The notes under the pieces were generated by a model. It saw nothing but the letters and a program-made list of their open reading frames with translations. It did no database searches and was not told the origin of the DNA. A stretch of DNA of 64,000 nucleotides, taken from positions 8,535,917 to 8,599,916 of the forward strand of contig NC_026501.1 of the NCBI RefSeq assembly GCF_000182925.2, given 5' to 3'. The stretch's first letter is position 1. Each line of letters starts with the position of its first letter. The stretch comes from Neurospora crassa OR74A (lineage: Eukaryota > Ascomycota > Sordariomycetes > Sordariales > Sordariaceae). The position numbers and the translations under genes are program-made. This document shows, one piece after another, positions 22,279-32,597 of the stretch.

Positions 22279-25000
22279 GGCGGCCAGCTGTTGAAGAGGC
22301 CAGTCGTAGAAATTGATTATCGATTTGGCCGGTCGGTCAGTCGGAAATCACAACAAACAGTTCATCAACGTAGCTTGGCAATTCCGGTACTGACTACTGC
22401 CTCGCTGAGATAAAAAGAGTTCGTTCGAAGTTGAAGAAGGGCCCGGAATGGATGGATGACAGGCAGAGCAGGCAAGACGCGTCTTGGAAGCTTTAGCGCG
22501 TCCAGGGCACTTAACATCCCTGCAGGATCCGCTAACTCCCGCTTGAGCCCCACGGCTCTGTTGACGGAGCCAAGAACGAGCCCCTGAAAGCGGCTGCCTT
22601 TTAGGGCTACCAATCAGATCAGGTCCTTCTATCACCGTCAACAACGACGACGTCGATGAGCGTCCACGTCCATCTTTGCCCAAGAGACAGCCCAGCTATA
22701 TTCTTCTTTGATCTTTTCTTCGAACTCAGCATGGTACTGTATTGATTGAGCTTCTTTTTGGTCTCGGACTACCGGCTACAACTCGCTATACTTCTTCACG
22801 GTTCCGATTTTGCGATTTTAGGACAAGATGCAAACAACATCAAGAGAACGGAACACGGGCAGCCATCGTTGTAACGGAGAATAACGCCGATAACTGCTCG
22901 AGAAACCCGATAGAGCGATGTTTAGGAACAGAGTGTTGGTATGCAGTCGGAAGCAACAAAACTGAGTGATTCTAAGTTTCTGCCTGTTCTCATCTCATCT
23001 GCGAAAAGTATTTTCCAAGCCAAGGCAAGAGATTAGTTCTCAGTTTTCCGTTCGATGGCAACCTATGCAAGAGATTTTTGAACCTTGAGCCGTCAAGAAA
23101 TGAACATTAGTTCTCTTGGATCCTCAGCTCTGTGTCTACTTTGGTTTTTCGACTGTCATATCTTTTCGTCCTATATCGATCAGCAGCGATGCTCTTTAGT
23201 TTCCGCTATCACTTTCAACCCATCTGATCTTCATCCGGAACGTCACCAACAATACAGTTTATGTGAGAGCTAGGTCAGGCAGGCGGACTGTTGTGGAAAA
23301 AAAACGTTTGAAAATCATCACTCGTTTTTGGAGACCCCCATACTGCGGTTCGTTATAGTCATATTCTACTTCACATATCATCGAAGGAACAGTAAGCGTA
23401 GTGAAGCGGCGGGATCTGCTAGATTCGTGGCTTGCTTGTGGCACTCATGTGTGCATGAGACTGAAGTCCCATTCAGATTCTTCTCAAAACACTGTTATCA
23501 TATTGGTTGTCCAAGTTTAGACATGAAAGCATTGGTCGAGTTTCTTTTCTTGAGTAGGTGTATCTCGACACTTCATGATCTAGATGGTCAATACGAAAGG
23601 CTTGAAGACCTCATTGAGCTTGTTTCAGCAGAGACATCCATAGCAATCATCCACTTCTGTCTCAATATTCTTACTGCAGTGCAAAGAGACAACACCGGGC
23701 GGAGGACACTGGACTGTTACGGTTCTCAAGACAAGACACTTCATGACACTTGTTTCACAGCTCACAAGTTGTTTGGTTTGTCTTCCGCTCGGGACAAAAA
23801 GGCGGACACTCTGCTTTTATATAGAGTATTTCCATCTCAACTTATCTGTAGCAGTAGTCGATCTTGTCAGCAAAGAAATATTTAATATGAATAAATGCGT
23901 AGCTCCTTGAACCAAATCTGGTTTCCGAATATGCATTCGTTAGTATCATCTACAGGTACAGCAAGATCACATCACTCCAATGGTACCTGAATCTACCGGG
24001 GAGCAACCCTTTGCAGTCTCACAAAGGACGAAGAACTTATCGCCAACTATCGACAACCTCGTTGTTCCTGCCACTTAGTTCGAATGCCCTTACAGGTACG
24101 TGCTTTCCTTCAAAAGCCCACCCCAAGTGACGCATTGATGCCACTGCCGTCCTTGTTTGATGGCTCTTCCCCTTTCCAACGACAATGACGTGTTCAGCTC
24201 GGCTTGATCTCCGGCCTGGTGAATGGTCTTGCTCTTTTCCTCCCAGTCATCAGCTCATGCGTTGGTCCAGACTTGTTAAGTTTGTTACCGCGATCGAACT
24301 ATTTACCACTTGCTGTCCAAATTCCTTCGAGACTGGCTGAGGTTCAGTTGGGCAAGGACAAAGATCACTCGGGCATTTCCGAACAGTGTCTTGGGTTTGC
24401 TGCACCTTGCCCATCCAACCAGGAATATTACTACCACAATAAACAAGTCGCAAGAAGACAACCGAAGTGTTCAACTTATCCGGTTGTGAGTAGTCCATGG
24501 GCAAGAGCAACCCATGTTCATATAGTTAGGTCTTCAATCTCGTGCCTACTCCCTCTTCGGGTGAGCAACGTCATTTGGCTCCTTCCCTGATTGCCAAGGC
24601 ACTCACCCCGAAGCCCAAAGCAACCAGCCGGCAACTTGCAATTACCCCCAGCGGCCTACTCGGTTTGAGCATGCGCGTTCGTGTCGAGTATCGTTTGCTT
24701 GGGTCGGACACGAGATCAAATTCGCGACCTGCGTTCTTATAAGACCATCTCACCCTCCTCCTCCTCTCCATCTTCTTCTTCTTCTGTTCATCCTCATCAA
24801 TCTTCAGTGTCTCCTCCACCATCACCACCACCACCACCACCACTACCATTACCACCTGGTCTTCGACATCAACATCGCCGTCGTCGTCGTCGCCGTCTTC
24901 CTTACCTCTACATCTTCCTCTTTCTTCCTTCTTTCATCTTTCCCCGTCTTCATAACGTTTCGATCTCAACTTGCAATCACTCCGCGTTTGTCAAGTCACC
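22279..25000. other. Divergent intergenic region, 2.7 kb
   Basis: This holds the promoters of ORC1 (left) and the KH-like gene (right). From about 24740 to 25000 the plus strand is strongly CT-rich, like a long leader. A plus-strand frame at 23328-23885 has a TTG start and an internal ATG at 23523 that would give about 120 residues; I see no family resemblance and do not call it. Confidence 0.45.
24820..24844. repeat. CAC trinucleotide microsatellite
   Basis: A short run of CAC/CCA units lies in the CT-rich leader of the KH-like gene. It is probably length-variable. Confidence 0.7.
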
Positions 25001-26650
25001 ATGTCATTCGCCACCGGAGCTCGACTGCCCAATTCTCGTTCGGGCGCCTCATCCTCGTCGCAGCGCAGCGGCCAGGCGTCTGAGGTATTGAACATTCAGG
25101 CGAGTACCTTTCAGCTTTCCCCTTTCTCTCAAGCAGCGCAGTTCTACGTCTATGTCTATTGAGGAAGAGTGCTTTCACCCCCATTTCACGTATACTGATA
25201 TTTTCTTCTACAGGTGGACTTGGTGGTCCCAACTCGTGGCTTTCGCATTGTAGACGACCAGGACCGAGAGCTCAAGACAATCTTGGAACAGATCGAACAA
25301 CAGCACCGTGTCAGGATCTGCCTCAAAGCACAGGAGGATCCCATCCAGATCTCCGCTGCTTCTCCCAAGAACGCCCAGGCGGCCATACGCAGCATCTTGA
25401 GGAGCTTGATGCTCCGTGAAGGGCATGCGACAGTCTGGCGAGATTCAGTACTTGTGGCTCCGCCCAGCAGCGACAAGCGTGTCATACGGATACTTCTCCA
25501 GGACAGCCCTGAAACCACATGGTTTCGACCAGCCGCGACACTCACCGACTCTACTGAGGTGGCCGATGCTTTGGCTGTCCAAGCTTACAAGAGCGATCTT
25601 GCTGCTGCGATGGTCCGCGTGGGTGATGGCTTGCGGTATTGTCCCAATAGGATGCGCATGCAGATCGCTTTCGGCAAACTGTTCTTCAAAGAACGCAAGC
25701 GGGGTACTACGAGCTATACGCTCGATGAGTTCTCGAAGTTGGCTCGCAGGGTGAGCAGCAGAGGGACTTCTTACATGGAGATGAGGTAAGTGTATACTCT
25801 GGTCTTCCCTTCTGGTTCTCCTTTTTCTGGTCGCTTTCCCAGGCGATTAATGTCTAACACTGCTCAGACTGGGTGGTGAATCAATGCGCGAAAAGATTCA
25901 ACATGCCTTCTCCCTCGATCCAGACTTTGAAGGCCCCCAAGGCATAGAAAACTTTGTGATTGTGACGACGAAAAATGTCAACCTGGAAGTGAGCGTCGAT
26001 AAAAATCAAATCTGTGGTTTTACTTTCGGCTCATTGAACGTCTTCCATCGAGAGAAGAGCCACCGTAGTGTCGAACTTGCCACAGCATGCCCTGACAAGT
26101 AAGTCGGCATCTTTCTCACTTCCTTGCCAAACTAACACATCCCAGAAATCACGACTGGGTCTTGAAAGTCGAGTCTCCCATCGATGAGACCGGCAATAAG
26201 CTCCCACTCGATCAACATACACTGAGCAAGGGCATCAGGATTCGTCACAATGAGAACACCCGTTGTATTGAGCCTCACATTGCGGCGTCCTTCGCACAGA
26301 AACACCATATTGAGGCTCTCATTGGCAAGACGACCTGGTCCTATTACCTCAACAAGGACTACATCGTTGAGCTTTCCCTGTACCGGCAGTGGAGCACTAT
26401 CTCGGGCACCAAGAGCCGACAGCCTCAAGAGCCCGTCGCTGGTGTGAGCGTCAGCATGTATCGACCGGAGTGGGACGACCACATGGCCAATGCTGACGTT
26501 TCAGCCGGACCGCGGTCCTGGGAAGCGTTTCCAGAACAGTTCTTCAAGTCATCCATGTCATCCGCTGACCCCACTAGGGATCTTGACCCGCTTGATGCCT
26601 TATTGCACTGGGTTGGAAAGGTCCAAACGGTGCTGGAAAGAACTGTATAG
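25001..26650 (+). CDS. KH-like conserved ascomycete protein of unknown function
   Basis: Four exons (25001 to 25084 or 25099, 25214-25785, 25868-26098, 26146-26650) give about 463-468 residues. The start MSFATGARLPNSRSG follows a CT-rich leader. The segment RELKTILEQIEQQHRVRI to AAIRSILRSL (about residues 45-95) has the alternation of a KH-like RNA-binding fold. The long remainder, with FGKLFFKERKRGTTSYTL and HDWVLKVESPIDETGNKL, is typical of a conserved ascomycete family that I recall as DUF7905; that name is uncertain. The first intron is odd. To keep phase zero its donor must be GTATTG (ending at 25084) or a GC donor GCGAGT (ending at 25099). Introns 2 and 3 have standard GTAAGT donors. 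RNA binding is inference; no catalytic motif is seen. Confidence 0.75.
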
Positions 26651-26921
26651 ACAGACGCGGGCTATCAGCAGTTGTAGATGGAAAGTTGTCGTGGTGAGGT
26701 ATTAAGAGCTGAAGTAGTGATGTTTGGCTGCTGAGCTCAAGGTCGCGGAACGGTTCTTCGAATACATGGGTGTGTCGTCATAATAATCGTCAATGGCTCA
26801 ACGCGTATTCAAGGAGATCGAGGACATACACCAAGTAGCTGTGCCCAAGTTGTATTTTTGTCGTTTTTTGTTTGTTTTTTTTTGCTTCGCTTAATCACAC
26901 AATAACAAGTCAGATTCTCCA

Positions 26922-28247
26922 CTATGCCTGTGCCGATGCAGGTCCAGCTCCTTGTGCCAGCACCTTCTGCCTCAAGACTAGATGTTGATTCTTGTTAGTA
27001 ACAATGCCATGGCTGAAATGCACGGACAGCTCAAGAAAAAGAGGAGAATGCCGTACCTTCTTCCACCACGCGGAGGTTGTTAGTCTTTCCCTGGACAATG
27101 GCTTCCAAGTTCTGAATGTTGGCGCCAAGTTCCTTGACCTTGGCATCGTAGAAATCAGTGGCACTTTTGGTGTCCTGAACGCTTCGAGTTAATAACATGT
27201 AGTGCCGTTCGTGGCGGAGAGACGTACCTTTTCGACGTAGAACCCAGTACCAACATCGACGATCACGCGGTCGGGGTTGGAGAGCTTGCCCTTGACGTAG
27301 AGGGAGTTGGTGAGGGGCACGAGGATGTCTTTGTTGTCTGTTGAATGGGGTCTTGTTGTCAGCGGTGACCATGACTGGAGGGTAGGCGTTCGGCTGGGCT
27401 TGGGTCGGGATGAAGGGAATGGAATTGTAGGATGGGCGTGGTGGAACAGCAGGTGGGAAGAAAGGGTGTTGATCGGATATGAGGATGGGAGATATGAGGC
27501 GTGGGGAGGTGGAGGATGGCGACATCACCGCCATGAGATGAGTAGATAAAAGTAAAATGAGGTGTAGACGTTTGTTATGGTTGTAAGTGGGATGAAGAGG
27601 ACTGGAGAAAAAAAGGGATAGCTCATCGGGTCACATCAGAGAATGAGACAAAAGCTCACGAAGAGGTTGACCGTCAAGTGGAAGCTTGACAAAATCCATC
27701 CCCATCCCCCAAACTCCCGGCCCTTCGAATATACTCATAGACGATCCACCCCATCTCATCTACCACATCAAGATGAAAGAAAAATGAAGGAAACAGGTCA
27801 ACTAAACATACCATCAAAAGAACTGCTTCCTGTCTGCACGATTCGCAAGCACTCTTTGAACTTGGCCTGCGCCGCAGCTAGCTGCGTGTACGAGGCCGTC
27901 AGGTGCTCGACCTCCTCGTCTAGCTGCTGCTTGACGGCGGTAAGTTGTTGAGCGCTGAGGCTCTCAATGTTGACTGGGAAGGTCTGTTAGTGACTGCCAC
28001 ACATTGAAACATCAAACGGGGAATGGGGGCGGCATCATGGTGTGGACTAAAGGGGGTGAGATGAGTGCGGGAGGTGACCAGGGGGGGGGATGGGGAAGGT
28101 AAGGTGAAGCTTGAGCTCGAAGCTTGATTGAGCTTTAGAGGAGGAGCGAACATGAAGCTCCCTTGAATGAGTGGGAGCTTGCAAGGTTCAAAGGAGCGGG
28201 CAGCGGTGAAAGGGGAGATACTTACCTCCTTCTTGCTTGCCAGACAT
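26922..28247 (-). CDS. PFD5: Prefoldin subunit 5
   Basis: Five exons (28247-28226, 27973-27812, 27337-27228, 27174-27057, 26977-26922) give 155 residues, normal for this alpha-type prefoldin. The protein begins MSGKQEGGVNIESLSAQQL, continues with a coiled-coil helix (LDEEVEHLTASYTQLAAAQ), the beta segment ILVPLTNSLYVKGKLSNP and DVGTGFYVEKDTKSATDFY, then a second helix and a short tail ending GAGPASAQA. This order is diagnostic of Pfd5/Gim5, one of the two alpha subunits of the cytosolic prefoldin hexamer that feeds actin and tubulin to CCT. Introns 1 and 2 are unusually long for such a small gene (252 and 474 nt); the first contains a G9 run near 28081. All splice sites are GT-AG and phases agree. 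The SET-MYND gene diverges from it 640 bp away. Confidence 0.9.
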
Positions 28248-28886
28248 CTTTACGCTTTCTTATTCGTTTGTAATCGAGAGAGGAATGGGCTAGATGTAAG
28301 AGTGTCTAATTCACAAAACCGAATGTGATGTTTGAACGAGGTTCAGTTCCAGTTGATCGGGCGGCCACGAGGGCCGGCAGCAACGATAGAGGTAGTGCGT
28401 GGAGGTGGTTGCCCCGCTATGAGAGCAGCTCTGTGGGGCAGAATTTTGCGGGCTTCCAGGGGTCGCTTCGTCGCTTTCCCCTGTTCGCTGCAGGCGGGGT
28501 ACATGCCCGAGATCCTAGGTATGTAGTACCGAGTAAACAGTGACTTGACTTTCTCCTGACAACCATCTTCTCACTTTTCCTCGACAACATAGATAGGTCC
28601 ATTGAGGAGCCAATCCTCGAACTGACCATCTTGTTCCAAGAGAAATACACGGCGAAGCGGCTTACTGGGTTGAGTATAACGGAAAACTGTACTGGAAACA
28701 GCATTTTATCCTTCTCGCTCTCTTCAAACTTTCTCGTCGGTTGCCACTATCAACGGGTGGCACCTCAACTTTTCGCGTTACACATAAGAACGGTCACCCC
28801 AGCAACCTCTAACAAACAAACACCCGAATTTCTTCTTCACCTCATCAACAAACCCCAACCCAAACTCGCAGAGAAGCACCACCATC
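28248..28886. promoter_or_regulatory. Divergent promoter region PFD5/SET-MYND
   Basis: This 640-base interval lies between two divergent start codons. The part before 28887 is rich in C, A and T as in a fungal leader. No specific site is identified. Confidence 0.4.
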
Positions 28887-30711
28887 ATGGCGCCCTCACT
28901 GCCATCTCCCATCCCCAAAACCCGCATCGGCGGCATCCCCGGCGTCGACCGGGGCCGCAGCCTCTTCTCCACGGAGCGCTTCGGCGCCGGCGAAACCATC
29001 GCCATCATCGAAAACCCCTTGCTCGCTCTCCCAGACGACGCCAACATGCGGACGACCTGCAACTACTGCCTCTATGTCAGCGGGACGATCGAGTTCGAGG
29101 GCGATGTGGAAGCGGGGGCCCGGACGTGCAAGGCGTGCACGGGCTGCAAGGCGGCCGTGTACTGCAACGCCGAGTGCCAGCGGGCGCACTGGAAGCTGGT
29201 GCATAAGGCCGAATGCAAGATGTTCAAGCGAATCCAGGAGCGGACGGGCAAGGACTGGTTGCCGACTCCCGTGAGGGCGGTGGCGCAGGTGATGCTGTTG
29301 TTGAAGGCTGGGGATGAGGAGACTGTCAAGGCGTTTGGGCCTGGTGGTACGTTGGAGAGTAATGTGGAGGGGTTCAAGACTGATGAGGGCTTGTGGGGTG
29401 ATTTCGAATTACAGGCTACGGGGGCGGTGGTTTATGCGGGTTTGTTGCAGAGTGATGAGACGTTGAAGCAGGCTATGGAGGTTTTGTGCAAGGTGAGTTT
29501 GATGTGGAAGTCTGGGTATCGACGTGTGATGTGAACTGACTAGTGCGGCGACCTTAGATCCAAACGAATGCGTTCAACAGGTTTGATGCCGACACGGGAC
29601 AGGCGGGCATCTATCTTCACCCTAGTCTTTCTATGGTTAATCACTCTTGTGTTCCGAACGCCTACATCGCTTTCGAGAAGCGCAAGGCCTTTCTCAAGGC
29701 GGAGAGGGATCTTGAACCGGGCGACGAGATTCTGATTTCATATATCGGTATGGTAATTCCTTTCGCAAGCGAGGGTTTTCTCGTCTTCTAACTTGCCAGC
29801 CAGATCACACTATGCCTCGCCGTGCAAGGCAAGAGAGTCTTCGACTCTATCACTTCCAGTGCAATTGTATTCGTTGCAAAGAGGATTTGAATGCCTACGA
29901 AGTTATTCAGGCTTGCGGGGTTTCCCCGGGTGTCAAGTGGCTCAACTCCTCCAGTTTCCAGCCGGATGTCGCCAGCCTGGTTCCTGCTTATATCGAAAGG
30001 TCAAAGACAGTACCAAAGTCAAAGATCGAGGAAATACACTGGAAGTGTATGGAGTTGACTTGCATTGTTCAGGGGGATCCTATGGAGAATGCGCGAGCCC
30101 AGTGGGAACTTTGCAAACCTCTCAGGGATGCCCAGCTGTGGGCTCTCGATCCCCTTCCTCCCACGATTCTCAGGATAGCTACCATGCTGGGTTCTAACCG
30201 TACTACGCTAGCCAAGGCGCTTCCTCTACACTGCTTCATGGCGTTGGAATGCTATCCCTTCAAGTACCCGGCATCATTCACGCCTTTCAGGGTCAAAACA
30301 CTGATGACAATTGCAAAGCTCCTGTCCGCGGCGGGAGATTTGACCTATAGCGGCGATCTTGCTCGGTACTGCGACCACGAGGGTGTTATTGGGGTTCTGG
30401 CAACCGCTGACATAGTTTCTTTGACCGAGGTCATCCTTCGGCTGGTCAGGCAAAACGGCGTTATAGGGGGTGTGGCATCGTGGGACGTCTTATTCGGAAC
30501 CAAGGAAATGTTGCGCGACATCGGAGATCTGCAGGAGCGCGACGAGAAGGACGCCGCTATGGTCAAGCATTGGGCAAACAATTTGCAAGATCCTGTGAGC
30601 AAAGCTTTCTGGGAGAACGTTGTGCTCAAGCCGATCACACAGCTTGCGAGTTTCGCAATTGAGATCATCGAGGCTGAACTGGGAGGCAACAAGAGTCTGG
30701 CTCGGAAGTAA
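28887..30711 (+). CDS. SET and MYND domain protein (SMYD-like lysine methyltransferase)
   Basis: Three exons (28887-29492, 29558-29747, 29804-30711) give 567 residues. The N-terminal part of the SET domain (RIGGIPGVDRGRSLFSTE, about residues 12-29) is split by a MYND zinc finger with the cysteine pattern CNYC, CKACTGCKAAVYC and CQRAHWKLVHKAEC (about residues 57-112). The SET core follows as MVNHSCVPNAYIAFEKRK and PGDEILISYID, with the post-SET motif FQCNCIRCKED. This order is the SMYD architecture. NHSC and the final Tyr of the SET core are present, so the enzyme looks active. The substrate (histone or other protein lysine) cannot be told from sequence. The C-terminal 290 residues are helical and TPR-like. 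Intron 2 is read with acceptor CCAG at 29803 to give ISYID in phase. The neighbouring Mis18-like gene converges on it. Confidence 0.87.
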
Positions 30712-30783
30712 GCCCGAAAAGAATCAAAGATATTTCAGTCCTTTCTCCGCACCTAGACTCCCTTTCCTTACTTGGCCGACAGG

Positions 30784-31841
30784 CTAGTCTGAGGTGTCTA
30801 GCTGCATCCCGACTGTACGCCTCCTTGTGCAGCGGCGTCGGGCGAGGCAAGGCGAAGTGTCGATAGCTGGCGTACTTGGCAACTCTCCTGCAATGTCTGT
30901 CTCAGGAAGCTCGGCCTCCGACGAGGTCCGTTTGTGACAGTTGGGAGATGTCAGATTCTTGGCAGTTTGCTGGTCACCCTCGAGCCGTTGCACCCTGCTC
31001 TTGAGAATATCGAAGTCTATCTGAAGACTTTCGATAGAGCGCATGTTGCTCAACAGGCGTCTCAAGTCTGCATTTTTGGCACGAAGTGTTGCAACTTCAT
31101 TCCCATCATTGGTGGTAGAAACGCTCTTGTTGGCTTCTGATGCTATGACATCAACTTGAACTAGGAGGTCAGAGACCTGGGACCTAAGCCCCGCCAGTTC
31201 TTGTTGCAATTGGCTTCTGACTTTGGTCATTTCGTTGCTCGCTTGTCTGGGAAGCTCGTTCTTCGATAAGGCATTGTTGAAATTCCCGCCCGGGGAGAAG
31301 TGCCACTTTCCCCTAGTGTCTCGGCTGAGCTAACTGTGCTGACACTACTAGATGGCTCTGTGTTGTCGAGGACGCGATCGATGTAGATGCTACTTTTCTT
31401 GCCTGCGTCGTCGAATGGCACAATTGAGCCTTGGTAGAATAGGACATGATATCTACAAGGTTATGTTAGGCATTGTCTTCGATGTCCCACGCCAATGATC
31501 ATGTTTGACTTGCCTCTCTAGCACATGATTCCCGGGTGTTTCGACGCATTTCAGCCCAAGAAACGCGGAACAACTGACACAGGCTATGATTTGCAGTCGA
31601 CTACAGCACATTCGAATAAGTAACAACATCAGACATGGAGTGTATGATTGATACAGACTTACCAGTTTTCCATCAAGGTACCCGGCTCTCCGTAAACTGC
31701 GCTTCTCTTGTGGCATACGTCCAGACTGTTCTTTGATTCGATGATAGGAACCACATACATGCCGATTTCATACCACAGGTTGATGAACTTGCCTATAGTG
31801 CCCCGGCACTGTTTGCAACGGCAGAGCACCAGCTCCGCCAT
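30784..31841 (-). CDS. Yippee/Mis18-like zinc protein with C-terminal coiled coil; exon junction unresolved
   Basis: Exons 31841-31663, 31600-31514 and from 31452 are clear and in phase. They encode a domain with CRCKQC near the N-terminus, then ENCRLQIIACVSCSAFLG and CVETPGNHVLERYHVLF. The two CxxC pairs and the LG after the second match the Yippee/Mis18 zinc fold; Mis18 proteins help load CENP-A at centromeres. The second intron has a GC donor (GCAAGT). In exon 3 the frame stops at 31227, giving 163 residues. Directly there a second frame, shifted by one base, stays open to 30784 and encodes a convincing coiled coil (KVRSQLQQELAGLRSQVS). I think both are one gene joined by an intron that I could not place, since its length must be 2 modulo 3. 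The alternatives are two isoforms or a base error. Centromere function is inference from fold only. Confidence 0.6.
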
Positions 31842-32597
31842 GCTGAACTATGGATATCGAGGGCAAGGTTAAGCGGCCTGCTGCGAAAGAACTCAGGTGT
31901 TCAGGAATGAGAAAGGAAAGATATGGTGATGCCCCGCGTATCGGGAGATCAGAACCGTGGAGCGTGGGCGTCGGAATCAGATCACGCACATTGTTGCTTG
32001 AGCTGAAATCGAATTGGAGATGTGCTGGGGATGACTCGGGCAACTCAACTGTGTACACTGAAGGAAATTTTCACATCATGGGAAACGTGGACGCTCATTT
32101 TGGTTCTCAACAATGGACAACAAAGGAAGGAGCTATCGTATAAGTCGTTTGATACTGTACTATGTAGAGATGGTCTTGGCAATACAGGGGACCGAAAGCT
32201 GTAGGCGCCACCTTCTTGGACGATAAGATGTGGCTTGACTACCTACCACTAGGTATGCCCGATAATGACAGTGAAATCCGCCACACTGGATGCCACAGTG
32301 GGGCTCTGCCTGCCTGCAAACACTGCGCCGTGAGTCGCTCCACCCAACCTTGGCGTGCCTGGGGTTTGACAGGCACGAACAAGGGTGTCTTTCTTTTTGG
32401 TTTGGTCCGACTTCAGTGACTTCGTGCCAACTTCAGACGTCCACTTCCATCAATGTTCAGTTGTTTTCCCCAGTTTAAAACCTGAACACTTTCGTTTCAC
32501 TTTCACTCCCTAATTCCTTCTCTTTTGCAATTTCTTCTGAGCCTGCACTTCCGTGCAATTTTCAGGTCACACTCCCCTCAGAGGAAGCGCAGTCATC
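31842..32597. promoter_or_regulatory. Divergent promoter region Mis18-like/REX1
   Basis: These 756 bases lie between two divergent start codons. A 97-codon plus-strand ATG frame (31850-32143) is not family-like and is left out. The 90 bases before 32598 are CT-rich, like a leader. An upstream non-ATG extension of the REX1 frame (from 32553) is unlikely to be used. Confidence 0.4.

Noticed and set aside
20974-22413. 479-codon plus-strand frame opposite ORC1
   Set aside because: The ORC1 frame on the other strand has clear BAH and AAA+ motifs; the plus frame is a Gly/Val-rich shadow.
23328-23885. 185-codon plus-strand frame
   Set aside because: It starts at TTG, and from the internal ATG only about 120 residues remain with no recognised domain.
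31850-32143. 97-codon ATG frame in the divergent promoter of the Mis18-like gene and REX1
   Set aside because: No family resemblance, and an overlapping antisense frame of similar length exists, as expected by chance.
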